A DNA stretch of 64,000 bases from CAMEON01 sp045531965. GTDB lineage: Bacteria; Bacillota; Clostridia; Oscillospirales; CAG-272. The stretch spans positions 1-64,000 of the forward strand of contig JAZSFA010000084.1 in assembly GCA_045531965.1 (NCBI GenBank), written 5' to 3'. Positions within the stretch are counted from its first letter, which is position 1. Each line of letters starts with the position of its first letter. Position numbers and translations under genes: made by a program. Positions 32,318 through 41,134 of the stretch are shown here, piece after piece. The notes beneath the pieces are model-generated. The model made no database searches and was not told where the DNA came from. It saw only the letters and a program-made list of their open reading frames with translations.

Positions 32318-34525
32318 ATGGCAGTTTTCAAATGTAAAATGTGCGGAGGCGCGTTGGAGGTATCCGAAAATTCCTCCACCGTCACTTGCGAATATTGCGG
32401 AAGCCAGCAAACACTTCCCAAGTTGAACGACGATAAGCTGGCTCGCCTTTACGACCGAGCCAATCATTTTCGTCGCAACAATGAATTTGACAAAGCCATG
32501 GGCATCTACGAGCAAATTCTCGACGAGGATAACACTGACGCAGAAGCCTATTGGTCCATTGTGCTTTGCCGCTACGGTATCGAATACGTAGAAGATCCCA
32601 CGACGCACAAGAGAATCCCCACTATCAATCGCGCACAGTACACCTCCATTTTTGATGACGACAACTACACATCTGCGTTGAAATATGCAGATATCTTCCA
32701 GAAGAAGATCTATGAAGAAGAAGCCGTCACCATCAATGAAATTCAGAAAGGTATTTTGGAAATTTCCCAAAAAGAAGATCCCTTTGACGTTTTCATCTGC
32801 TATAAGGAAACGGATGATGCCACCAAACAGAGAACCCACGACTCGGTATATGCCACAGAGCTTTACCAGGAGCTGACAGACGTCGGCTTCAAGGTTTTCT
32901 TCTCCCGCATCACGCTTGAGGATAAACTGGGGCAAGCATATGAACCTTATATTTTTGCGGCACTGAACAGTGCCAAAGTCATGGTGGTCATGGGCACGAA
33001 GCCCGAGTATTTCAATGGCGTTTGGGTTAAAAACGAGTGGAGCCGTTACCTGTCACTCATCAAAAACGGTGCCAAGAAATTGCTCATTCCCGCCTACCGT
33101 GACATGGATCCCTATGATCTGCCTCAGGAATTTTCTCACCTGCAAGCCCTGGATATGAACAAGCTGGGCTTTATGCCTGACCTTGTCAGAGGTATCAAAA
33201 AGATCATCGACAAAGAGCCTGCCAAGCAAGCGCCTGCTTATGACCATGCCCCCCAGCCCGCCTATCATCCCCCGGTACAACCCAAATACAATGTCCGTCT
33301 GGTTTCTGATGGCGGCAAAAAGCTGGAATGTATCAAAGCTGTCAGAGAATGCTTAGGGCTTGGATTAACAGAAGCCAAAAATTTGGTGGAAAGTCGTGCC
33401 CGTACACTCGCAAATCAAGTCTCCTATGAAGAAGCCAACGAAATCGAAAACTTCTTCATTCGAAATGGTTTCGAGGTTACCATTGAGGAAGTAGCAGGTT
33501 CCGGCGTTCCTGCCCGAAAGCCTATGTATACAGCCTCTTCTCAGGCATCCGGCGGCAACGTAGATACGCTTCTCAAGCGTGTAGCTTTATTCCTTGAAGG
33601 CGAGGACTGGAGCAACGCCGATCTTTATTGCGAAAAGGTCTTAGATATAGATCCCGAAAATACCCGCGCCTATATTGGTAAACTACTGGCAAAGCTTCGT
33701 GTCAGCCGCGAAGAAGATCTGGTTAAAAGCGAAAGCACACTTGAAAACTGGCTTCCCTACAAAAACGCGTTGCGTTTTGCCGATGAAGCCACTGCGGAAC
33801 GCTTGATCTCCTATAACAAGCAAATCAAGGAAAGACTTAGAAAAGAAGAAGAAGAACGTCAAGAACGCGCTCGGATTGAAGAAGAACGCCGTCAGGAACA
33901 AGCGCGGATCGAGCGGGAACGCAGGGCAAAGCTGGATGCCGAACGGGCTGAGCGTGCCAAAGCCGACCGTGAGCGTCAGGCTGTGATCAATGCACAAAAG
34001 AATGTCAGCGATCGGTTGCAAGCACAGGTCAGAGAAAAAGAACGTGTAGAAAATCTGATCGCTCTTCGCGAGCGTGAAATTGCTGACGCTCCCAACCCCA
34101 AAAAAGTGAGGGGACTTGCCCGTATGGTCATTTTTGTCGCAATTTTATTGTTCGCAAGCATCGTACTCGTTGGCGTTATGGAAAGCTTGTCCATCTTTAA
34201 CACCTTGGTCACGATCCTTACTTATAATCTGTTAGTGGCGCTTTTCGTTTGCCTGCTTTTTGTCTTGATTATCGCTTACTTTGTTTTGGGTGGTGCCTTA
34301 TGTAAAGCTAACGGCGCTTCAGCTGCCATGACGTTGCTCAATGTCATCACATACGGTATTTTCTCTTTCGCGTATGCTATCTATGCTTTGAAAAAGAACA
34401 AAAAGGGATCTGTATCGCCCGCAGTCAGCGAGCTGAACTCCCTGAAGAAACAGTTGGAGCAGATTAACCAAAACATTGATACCTCCAGAGAATCGCTGAA
34501 GGAGATCAACAAAAAACTCAACTGA
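32318..34525 (+). CDS. Zinc-ribbon/TIR/L7-L12-like/coiled-coil membrane protein
   Basis: A 735-residue multidomain protein. A zinc ribbon (Cys6, Cys9, Cys24, Cys27) opens it, then TPR-like helices (about 40-150). A TIR domain covers about 153-262: DPFDVFICYKETD, the next helix, GFKVFFSRITLEDKLGQ and VWVKNEWSRYL, in which Glu240 matches the catalytic Glu of TIR NADases. A segment at about 323-392 (YNVRLVSDGGKKLECIKAVR, then LGLTEAKNLVES) resembles the C-terminal domain of ribosomal protein L7/L12. A TPR-like helical pair (about 418-470), an Arg/Glu-rich coiled coil (about 496-592) and three membrane helices (about 602-620, 636-657, 669-691) follow, and a short second coiled coil ends it. Likely a membrane-tethered TIR enzyme or adaptor; NAD cleavage is inferred from the Glu only. 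Confidence 0.85.
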   Translation: MAVFKCKMCGGALEVSENSSTVTCEYCGSQQTLPKLNDDKLARLYDRANHFRRNNEFDKAMGIYEQILDEDNTDAEAYWSIVLCRYGIEYVEDPTTHKRIPTINRAQYTSIFDDDNYTSALKYADIFQKKIYEEEAVTINEIQKGILEISQKEDPFDVFICYKETDDATKQRTHDSVYATELYQELTDVGFKVFFSRITLEDKLGQAYEPYIFAALNSAKVMVVMGTKPEYFNGVWVKNEWSRYLSLIKNGAKKLLIPAYRDMDPYDLPQEFSHLQALDMNKLGFMPDLVRGIKKIIDKEPAKQAPAYDHAPQPAYHPPVQPKYNVRLVSDGGKKLECIKAVRECLGLGLTEAKNLVESRARTLANQVSYEEANEIENFFIRNGFEVTIEEVAGSGVPARKPMYTASSQASGGNVDTLLKRVALFLEGEDWSNADLYCEKVLDIDPENTRAYIGKLLAKLRVSREEDLVKSESTLENWLPYKNALRFADEATAERLISYNKQIKERLRKEEEERQERARIEEERRQEQARIERERRAKLDAERAERAKADRERQAVINAQKNVSDRLQAQVREKERVENLIALREREIADAPNPKKVRGLARMVIFVAILLFASIVLVGVMESLSIFNTLVTILTYNLLVALFVCLLFVLIIAYFVLGGALCKANGASAAMTLLNVITYGIFSFAYAIYALKKNKKGSVSPAVSELNSLKKQLEQINQNIDTSRESLKEINKKLN

Positions 34526-34545
34526 TCAACAAAGGAGCCCATAAC

Positions 34546-35010
34546 ATGGAAGTCAAATGCAAGGTGTGCGGAGCCTCTGCCGAACCTACGTGGAGAGACG
34601 GAAAATATCACTGTGCATACTGCGACAGTATCATTGAATTGACACAACAGGATTTCAGCACACAAGCCTCCAAACAAGACACGTCAAAAGTTACAGGAGC
34701 CGGTGACGTAAAGATCCAAGCCACCTGCCCCATATGCCGCAATACAGAAAACAATGTCTTGAGAGACGGACACTGCTATTGCGCCATGTGCGGTATGAAA
34801 TTTGATTTTTCTCAACCGGTTTACACACCGCCGCCCGCAAGTTCTTCACAAGGAAGCTCTCCGCTGTATTCCGCTCGCCGTGACGAACTTGAAAAGGAAA
34901 AGAACAACCGCATCATGTGGGGAATCATTTTCATCTTTCTTTTTTGGCCTGTTTCCGTTTATCATTTCTATAAAGTGTATCAAATCACTCAAGAACTCTC
35001 TAAACTGTAA
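34546..35010 (+). CDS. Double zinc-ribbon membrane protein
   Basis: A 154-residue protein with two zinc ribbons (Cys5, Cys8, Cys23, Cys26; Cys61, Cys64, Cys79, Cys82), a low-complexity linker, and one C-terminal membrane helix (about 122-142) flanked by basic residues. The first ribbon is much like that at the start of the TIR protein (CKVCGA against CKMCGG). AAAGGAG precedes the ATG. It is the last gene of the SPFH-TIR operon, closed by the terminator at 35020-35059. Tail-anchor topology suggests zinc ribbons in the cytoplasm. Confidence 0.8.
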   Translation: MEVKCKVCGASAEPTWRDGKYHCAYCDSIIELTQQDFSTQASKQDTSKVTGAGDVKIQATCPICRNTENNVLRDGHCYCAMCGMKFDFSQPVYTPPPASSSQGSSPLYSARRDELEKEKNNRIMWGIIFIFLFWPVSVYHFYKVYQITQELSKL

Positions 35011-35019
35011 CTTCATATC

Positions 35020-35059
35020 AAAAAACCGTACCCTCTCTTGCGAGAGGGTACGGTTTTTT
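35020..35059. terminator. Bidirectional terminator
   Basis: AAAAAACCGTACCCTCTC (35020-35037) pairs perfectly with GAGAGGGTACGGTTTTTT (35042-35059) around a four-base loop: an 18-bp stem that ends both the SPFH-TIR operon and the convergent MoxR operon. Confidence 0.95.
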
Positions 35060-35065
35060 ATTGCG

Positions 35066-38000
35066 TCAGATCAAACGCTTAAAAAATCTGAGATAGATAC
35101 GAGAAGTCAAGGGGAGTCTCCGTTTGATCTCACTGCGTAGATACAGATAAAATGCGGCGATCAGTTTCATCTCTTCCACTGTCATACCATGACCAAATTC
35201 TTCAGCAGCCATCGCATCAAACACCAAATGGAGATCCGGTAAAACAGCTTCGCTTCCACTGTTTTTCGCTTTTTCTCGCTCTTCGGGACGATTGAGCACC
35301 GCTGTCAGTCGATCCGCGTATTCATCTCTAAATTCACCGGGTTTCGGAGCAAGGTCATACAACTGTAGCAACGTGTGAATGCTATCTACCATGGAGAAAG
35401 CCATCTCCTGACGATCGCTTTCGCTGACGTTGGTTCCGTAACGCTCATCCATTACTTGCATGACAACACTTTGTCGCTGATCTTCTGCCCTACGCGCAGC
35501 AGAAACGATACTGCCAATGATTCCTGCTATCAAAGCAATACCCGCAAGAATACCCAAAGTGATCAGGGTTCCTTGCATAATCGCCTGACTATCATCATTG
35601 GGAAGGCCTTCTCCGGTATCGGTTTCATCAGAGGTTTCGCTTTCTTCATCAGGCGGCAGTGTTTCGGGCTCATCGGGTCGGTCAGTATCAACAGAAGGAG
35701 GGGTAACAGGATTATCGGGAAGAATAGCGCCGCTTTCTTTAACGCCATACATTCCCTCATAATACTCCGCAGTGGGGGTCGTTTCATAAGACACCCAGCC
35801 CACACCGTCAAAATAGACTTCAATCCATGCGTGAGCTTCACGGTCAATCACGTAACCGCCATAGGTCATGTCGCTGGAAGCGGCACTTCCCTTTCGCGTC
35901 AGATTGGAGGCAATATAGCCTTCCACGTACCGTGTGGGAATACCTAATTCTCTAAGGATCAGCGCAGCCGCAGAGGCGAACTGGACGCAATAGCCCTCTT
36001 TGGTGTTTTTCAGAAAATTCTCCACACCGTCCAGCGTGCTGTCCACATGGGTCAGATCAGGCGTGATGGTATAGCTACATTTCAGGTCGTCAATGATGTA
36101 GTCAATGACGTTTCGCACGAGCAGATCTCTTTGAACGTAGGTATGCAAATTTCCAGCATCCCGATTAGGAGCGGCTGAAACATCTGCCGATTCGGGTTCG
36201 CCCAAAACCGTAGTATGCGCCTGATCACGGATGGTTTGGGCAAGTGCGGCAAGATAGGCGCTGTCTGCCTTATCCAAATATGTATCATAAACGTAATCAG
36301 TATAGGCATCATACTCGTGGAGATAGGTCATCAACGCTTGTCTGTCAGCATCTGTCATTTGATGCTCGTATTGATAAACGATGCTTTCTTCCAGAGGCAC
36401 AACCCCGGCATCCATCAGTTCCACAGTCTGTACAGGTCCATTGACACCGGAGCGAATAAAGCGGATCATACCACCGGAGGTGTTGACGGTGACAATACTT
36501 CCTTCATCAGTAACTTCATAAGGTTCATGATAGAATTGCCAGATCTTTTCATCCCTTTTCCCTGCTTTGTAAACAAAATTAAGCATGATCCTGCCATCGG
36601 TTGTTTTGTCGGTACGAAGATGCAAATCACTACTGACCGTGCCGTCGGCTTTTACCGAGATACATTCCATGGCAAGCAAGGCTTCTTTTTGAAGATTAAA
36701 GGATGCGATCAGTGCCGCTTGGTTCTTTGCCCAGTTTTTGTCGGTCATAACAGAAGCCATGGTAACTGTCGCTTGAGAAACACCGTTTTCCTCAAACGCA
36801 CGACCTGTGTAGATACCGTCAAAATAGTTCACGTACGTGGTTTCGGACAAATTCGTTGAGCCATACTCAAACATGCCCTCTCCACTTTTAAAAACACTGG
36901 GGAAATACGTCAAGGTAGACGGACTGTTGACGCGCCGCAAGCTGACAAGCGCAGTCACAAATCCATAATTCAAATTTGATTGATATTTTGACAGATAGGA
37001 TTCCGTGTAATTTTTATCATCCACCAACGAGGGTTCCATATAATGGTAAAAATTATATCGGAACTCCTCTCCGGGGGAGCGATCGGTATCGAACATGGCA
37101 CGGTAGGCTTCCAGCGTTGGATCATCCACAGCCTGCCAAGCACCGTTTTCATAATCTGTACCAATCCATCCACGCAGGTAATAGTTGGTATTATAGCGAG
37201 CCTCTACGTAAAAAATCTGTTTGTCGGTAAACTCCAATTGTTCCAAATCCGTGGAATGTGGTTTGAAATTATTCTTATCTGCACCATATTCCAGCTCGTC
37301 CAATCGAGCATCATCACCACGAAGCACGGCGGTAACATAATCACGGGCAAACGCCATTTTTTCATCAATGGCATCAATCGTTTCAAAATTGCCGGTGACA
37401 GTCAAAGCGGGCAACGCAATGATCAATAAAGCCAACAGCATGGCAGCAGCAGAAGCAAAGCCACCCATGGCAGCACGAGACTGTTCGGTGATCCGATCAT
37501 ACCGTTTCACCGCTGCCACCTGCCGTCTGATAGCACGCGCTTCCGCCTTTTTCTGCTTTTTCTCGCCAGGAGATAAGATCGGCTTCTCGGTGTTATCTTT
37601 CTTTTTCTTCGGTGCCTTTTTCTTGACATTGAAGTAATCGGTCAATTCCTGATCCACCGTCTTGTCAGCCGCATGTCGTACTGCCTTTTTGGCGATGGGA
37701 GACGAGGCTTTTTTTGCAGCCTTTTCAGCAGCTTTTCTTTCCTGCTCAGCAATATACTCGGGAGGATACTCCGGTCGCTCGTTATCTTCAAACAAAGTCA
37801 TGCCCGTATCATATCGCTTGGCATCCTTGACACGATACAACCTGTCGTAAGCCGCCATAACCAGCACTGTAGCAAAGGAGACAATCACCAAAGCGATGCC
37901 TAAATTAGAAGCAATACGATTACTGTATACGTTGAAGGTCAAAATGACCACAAGAAACGTGGTAGCAAGAATGGCCGGAGGAATAATTCTTACGCGCTTG

Positions 38001-38614
38001 ATCAAGCAAAAGCCAAAGACGAGACCGACGATCACGCAAAGGAGACAAATACCCGTTGTCAACAATTCATCATTAGGGGTACTTGTAGAAAAAGCCACTT
38101 GGTATCTCACGTATGCCAGATAACCCACACGATAGAGTCGTTGCAGCGCAGCGTTGTACATACTGAGAATGCCGTAAAAAACATCGGTTATGACAGTGGG
38201 GCGCATCACAAATACCAACGCAAGGCTACCCACGGTCCCCACGGAAGCGATCAGCGTACCCATACGATTATACAGCGCTATCGCCACTAAAGAAACCACC
38301 ATCAAAGTACAAAGGAAGATGGTTTTATGAGGCACACCAAAATCAAACGCAGCTGAAACAAAGGTGACAAGTCCCGATGCAGCAAGCCAGATCACAAGGA
38401 TTCGGCAAAGGTAACCCAACAAGCGGAAGGTAAGGCTGCGACCTGCTTTATCCGGAGGGCAAACAATAGGGCGTTTATGTACAGATACAACCGCGTTTTT
38501 CTCCGCTTTTTTCTGCATCTTTTTCCGGATTTTGTCCGCTTTTTTAGACATACGCTTTGCTTTTCTGTACTGCTTTTTTGCATGAGCGACCGTATCCTTT
38601 TTCTTAAGACTCAT
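35066..38614 (-). CDS. Transglutaminase-like membrane protein
   Basis: A 1182-residue protein. A Lys/Arg-rich N-terminus (about 1-45) leads into six or so membrane helices (about 60-240), a basic cytoplasmic loop (about 265-385) with many lysines, a further helix (about 390-415), a large outside region and a last helix (about 1040-1060). The transglutaminase core lies at about 865-970: KEGYCVQFASAAALILRELG has the catalytic Cys876, REAHAWIEVYFDGVGWV has His928, and YETTPT follows. The DPDNP-like linker after it is Pro/Glu/Asp rich. It is the usual third member of the MoxR-DUF58-transglutaminase set. The start is ATG 38614, with GGAGGTGA five bases upstream, overlapping the DUF58 gene by 11 bases. 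Substrate is unknown. Confidence 0.9.
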   Translation of the reverse strand: MSLKKKDTVAHAKKQYRKAKRMSKKADKIRKKMQKKAEKNAVVSVHKRPIVCPPDKAGRSLTFRLLGYLCRILVIWLAASGLVTFVSAAFDFGVPHKTIFLCTLMVVSLVAIALYNRMGTLIASVGTVGSLALVFVMRPTVITDVFYGILSMYNAALQRLYRVGYLAYVRYQVAFSTSTPNDELLTTGICLLCVIVGLVFGFCLIKRVRIIPPAILATTFLVVILTFNVYSNRIASNLGIALVIVSFATVLVMAAYDRLYRVKDAKRYDTGMTLFEDNERPEYPPEYIAEQERKAAEKAAKKASSPIAKKAVRHAADKTVDQELTDYFNVKKKAPKKKKDNTEKPILSPGEKKQKKAEARAIRRQVAAVKRYDRITEQSRAAMGGFASAAAMLLALLIIALPALTVTGNFETIDAIDEKMAFARDYVTAVLRGDDARLDELEYGADKNNFKPHSTDLEQLEFTDKQIFYVEARYNTNYYLRGWIGTDYENGAWQAVDDPTLEAYRAMFDTDRSPGEEFRYNFYHYMEPSLVDDKNYTESYLSKYQSNLNYGFVTALVSLRRVNSPSTLTYFPSVFKSGEGMFEYGSTNLSETTYVNYFDGIYTGRAFEENGVSQATVTMASVMTDKNWAKNQAALIASFNLQKEALLAMECISVKADGTVSSDLHLRTDKTTDGRIMLNFVYKAGKRDEKIWQFYHEPYEVTDEGSIVTVNTSGGMIRFIRSGVNGPVQTVELMDAGVVPLEESIVYQYEHQMTDADRQALMTYLHEYDAYTDYVYDTYLDKADSAYLAALAQTIRDQAHTTVLGEPESADVSAAPNRDAGNLHTYVQRDLLVRNVIDYIIDDLKCSYTITPDLTHVDSTLDGVENFLKNTKEGYCVQFASAAALILRELGIPTRYVEGYIASNLTRKGSAASSDMTYGGYVIDREAHAWIEVYFDGVGWVSYETTPTAEYYEGMYGVKESGAILPDNPVTPPSVDTDRPDEPETLPPDEESETSDETDTGEGLPNDDSQAIMQGTLITLGILAGIALIAGIIGSIVSAARRAEDQRQSVVMQVMDERYGTNVSESDRQEMAFSMVDSIHTLLQLYDLAPKPGEFRDEYADRLTAVLNRPEEREKAKNSGSEAVLPDLHLVFDAMAAEEFGHGMTVEEMKLIAAFYLYLRSEIKRRLPLTSRIYLRFFKRLI

Positions 38615-41120
38615 ATGCCTCACCTCCCTCCCTTCTGACAGCGATCATACCGCTGGTTCGAAGCGACAAACCGTTAGAAGCCAACGTTTCACGGCATCCC
38701 TCCAGATAAGAAGAACGATCTGTGGGATAGAGAAAACGCTCTTCAGGATTATACAGAATCACTTCTGCAGATCCCAAACTTCCAGCATCAGATACACCTG
38801 GCAGAGACGTCAGCTCAGAAAGCATAGTGCTGTCCATGGTAGAAGTCACAAAAAGCTGCTTGGCGCTTTGGATATCGTTGATCATAGCTGTCAGACTGCA
38901 AACCCGATGAGTCGGGTCGCACAAAGGTGCCGTAGCGAACAGATGGTAAATGCTTTCAAACTCATCTACACCGCGGAGGGTATAAGCATACAGGCCCATA
39001 TCCGAACGGTAATCGAACCAAATCAAGGTCACATGATGCCCCTGACGCAGTTCCGCCAGCACTGAGGCAACGGTCAATTCCACCACACCATCTGCCAGGA
39101 ATTCATTCATGTCCTCGTAGTAAACAGGCTGTGCAAGTTTGTGAACGTCATGGTAGGATGCGGTAGCATCAGTTTCAACGGTTTCCTTTTGAGGAGAAAC
39201 AGGGGTATCTGTCAAGTCTGCCACTGCTTTCCGCTGGTCAAGACGAGCTTGCAGCGCTTCATCGGAGATTTCACGGGTCTCTGCTGTCTGATCGTCGCGG
39301 AACTTCTTTTGGACAGTTTTTTGCTTCTTCTGTTGTTTTTCCGTTTTTGCCGCCAAACGTGCTTGCTTCTTTTCTTCGCCGGTCAACTTAGTTTTTGCCC
39401 CTTCGGTCTTCACCGGGATATTGACCGTTTGGGGAGGTTCATCGGGGAAATGAGCGCCCATATCGCAAAAGACCACGGTTTCATTAGAAGTACCGGTATT
39501 GTAATCCTTGACGATAAAGTTTTCAGATTTTGAGGAGAGCTTCCAGTGGATGCTCTTGAGGGTATCGCCGTTTCGGTAGTCACGGATATCACTAACCTCC
39601 AAACGATCCACCACCAAAGGAGAGCGCACAGTTCGAGCAGTGGAGTCGGAGATGGATTGTGCCAACGTATCCTCCAATTGAATACGCCTGGGAAGAACGT
39701 AAACCGTGGTCATACTCTCCACAGGAATACGCACAGAGAAAAGACGGAAGAAATCATACACATAAAAACATCGCACACCGATATCATAAGTACCGCGGAA
39801 GCGGAAACGAACCGTATTCTTCATATGATAGCTTGACATCGGTGCCATAGAAAGGCGGATGCTTCGTTCCGTACATCTGACACTGTTTGACTGAGGGATA
39901 CTGACCCTTGCATCAATAAAAGGAAACGCCAAAGGAGAGCGATTGTCAATTCGAAATTCATAGGTATACGGCTGTTCCTTTTCTGTGGTTGCCGTGTCCG
40001 AAAGCATAGTTACCGTTAAGGTATGCTTGGCAATGAGCGTGTAAAGAAGACAGGGCAAAGGGAGCAAAAACATAAACCAGAAAAACAGGTTAGAGATTTT
40101 GCTGAGCAGCGCCTGCGTAAACACCAACGACACACCGAGCAAAATAAGATACGTCGTAAAGCGAGAAGTACATGTGACGGTCTTTTCATCATCATCATCA
40201 TTATACTTACCTTTTTCCCTGGCTTTGCGCTTTTTCATTTTGCGTCGGATGAACTTACGGATAACCTCATAGGGGACGGCAAGAATAGCTTTTAGAGACA
40301 AGGCATCCTGCTCTTCGGCAAATTTCAGCGATTGCCAATGAAGAAACAAGTGCCCACCGAAAAGAAACGCTGAAACACAGAAAACCAGAAGAGGAAAAAC
40401 CGTACCGATCGTCCAAAAAACGGTCATCTCTTCAGGAGGTAGTCCTTCTACAGCATATTCAGTATTCACAATCGGCGCCATCACCGCCTTGATGGCGATA
40501 TCCGCGCCCCAAAGAACAGCGCTGCCTCCCAACGCGGTAGCGGTCAGAGGAATCATCCGACGGGATGTCACCTTTCCCAAACGTTTAAAGTTGGGTATAC
40601 ACAAAGTCAGCAGCAAAACCAAGGCAACAAACAGGACGAGCCATCCCAAGCCTTCCAAATACAAAAGCAGTTTAAGCGACGTGACCGCTTCCTTGAACAG
40701 TTTCATATCTAAGAGCGCTTGAATGCCCTCATGATCAGCGCCAAGGAAATACCCTAAAACAGAGAAGCCCGAAGCATCGACCGTAGAAGTGATAGGTTCT
40801 CGTCCGGAAGTCTGGGTCACCTCATACTTCATGGCAGGCAATGCAGCAAAGATCACCGTTAAAAGCATTGTCAGCGCGATGATTCCCCAAAGAATGGGTC
40901 CGGCATGCTTTTTCACGAAAGGCAAAAAGGTACTGCTCTTGCGAATCTTTTTTGTTTTTTTGACAAAGGAATGTCCACAAGGACAAACTTTGGTCATCAG
41001 CGGCACAACTTTTCCACATGCTTCACATTTAATGCCCAGCGTGGTGCCGCAATTCATACAGTACGTCTTATCCGCGGCAACATATTTGCCGCAGTTAGGA
41101 CATTGCTTCATTGGTTCCAT
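38604..41120 (-). CDS. DUF58 protein with N-terminal zinc ribbons
   Basis: An 838-residue membrane protein. Residues 1-55 form two zinc ribbons (CPNCGKY...CMNCG and CEACGKV...CPCGH), unusual for DUF58 proteins. Several membrane helices follow (one near 70-92, others near 150-175, 190-215, 230-260 and a pair near 320-365). The DUF58 block is RLEVSDIRDYRNGDTLKSIH with WKLSSKSENFIVKDY after it, a von Willebrand A-like fold. A Lys/Gln-rich insertion (KKQARLAAKTEKQQKKQKT) and a TDTPVSPQK segment interrupt the region after it. GGGAG six bases before the first ATG supports 41120. It is encoded between MoxR and the transglutaminase, as is typical. Confidence 0.88.
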   Translation of the reverse strand: MEPMKQCPNCGKYVAADKTYCMNCGTTLGIKCEACGKVVPLMTKVCPCGHSFVKKTKKIRKSSTFLPFVKKHAGPILWGIIALTMLLTVIFAALPAMKYEVTQTSGREPITSTVDASGFSVLGYFLGADHEGIQALLDMKLFKEAVTSLKLLLYLEGLGWLVLFVALVLLLTLCIPNFKRLGKVTSRRMIPLTATALGGSAVLWGADIAIKAVMAPIVNTEYAVEGLPPEEMTVFWTIGTVFPLLVFCVSAFLFGGHLFLHWQSLKFAEEQDALSLKAILAVPYEVIRKFIRRKMKKRKAREKGKYNDDDDEKTVTCTSRFTTYLILLGVSLVFTQALLSKISNLFFWFMFLLPLPCLLYTLIAKHTLTVTMLSDTATTEKEQPYTYEFRIDNRSPLAFPFIDARVSIPQSNSVRCTERSIRLSMAPMSSYHMKNTVRFRFRGTYDIGVRCFYVYDFFRLFSVRIPVESMTTVYVLPRRIQLEDTLAQSISDSTARTVRSPLVVDRLEVSDIRDYRNGDTLKSIHWKLSSKSENFIVKDYNTGTSNETVVFCDMGAHFPDEPPQTVNIPVKTEGAKTKLTGEEKKQARLAAKTEKQQKKQKTVQKKFRDDQTAETREISDEALQARLDQRKAVADLTDTPVSPQKETVETDATASYHDVHKLAQPVYYEDMNEFLADGVVELTVASVLAELRQGHHVTLIWFDYRSDMGLYAYTLRGVDEFESIYHLFATAPLCDPTHRVCSLTAMINDIQSAKQLFVTSTMDSTMLSELTSLPGVSDAGSLGSAEVILYNPEERFLYPTDRSSYLEGCRETLASNGLSLRTSGMIAVRREGGEAYES

Positions 41121-41134
41121 ATACGGCTCCCATA

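Noticed and set aside
30131..35010. Thoeris defence system
   Set aside because: A TIR protein is present, but there is no ThsA-type SLOG/Sir2 effector, and the gene set differs.
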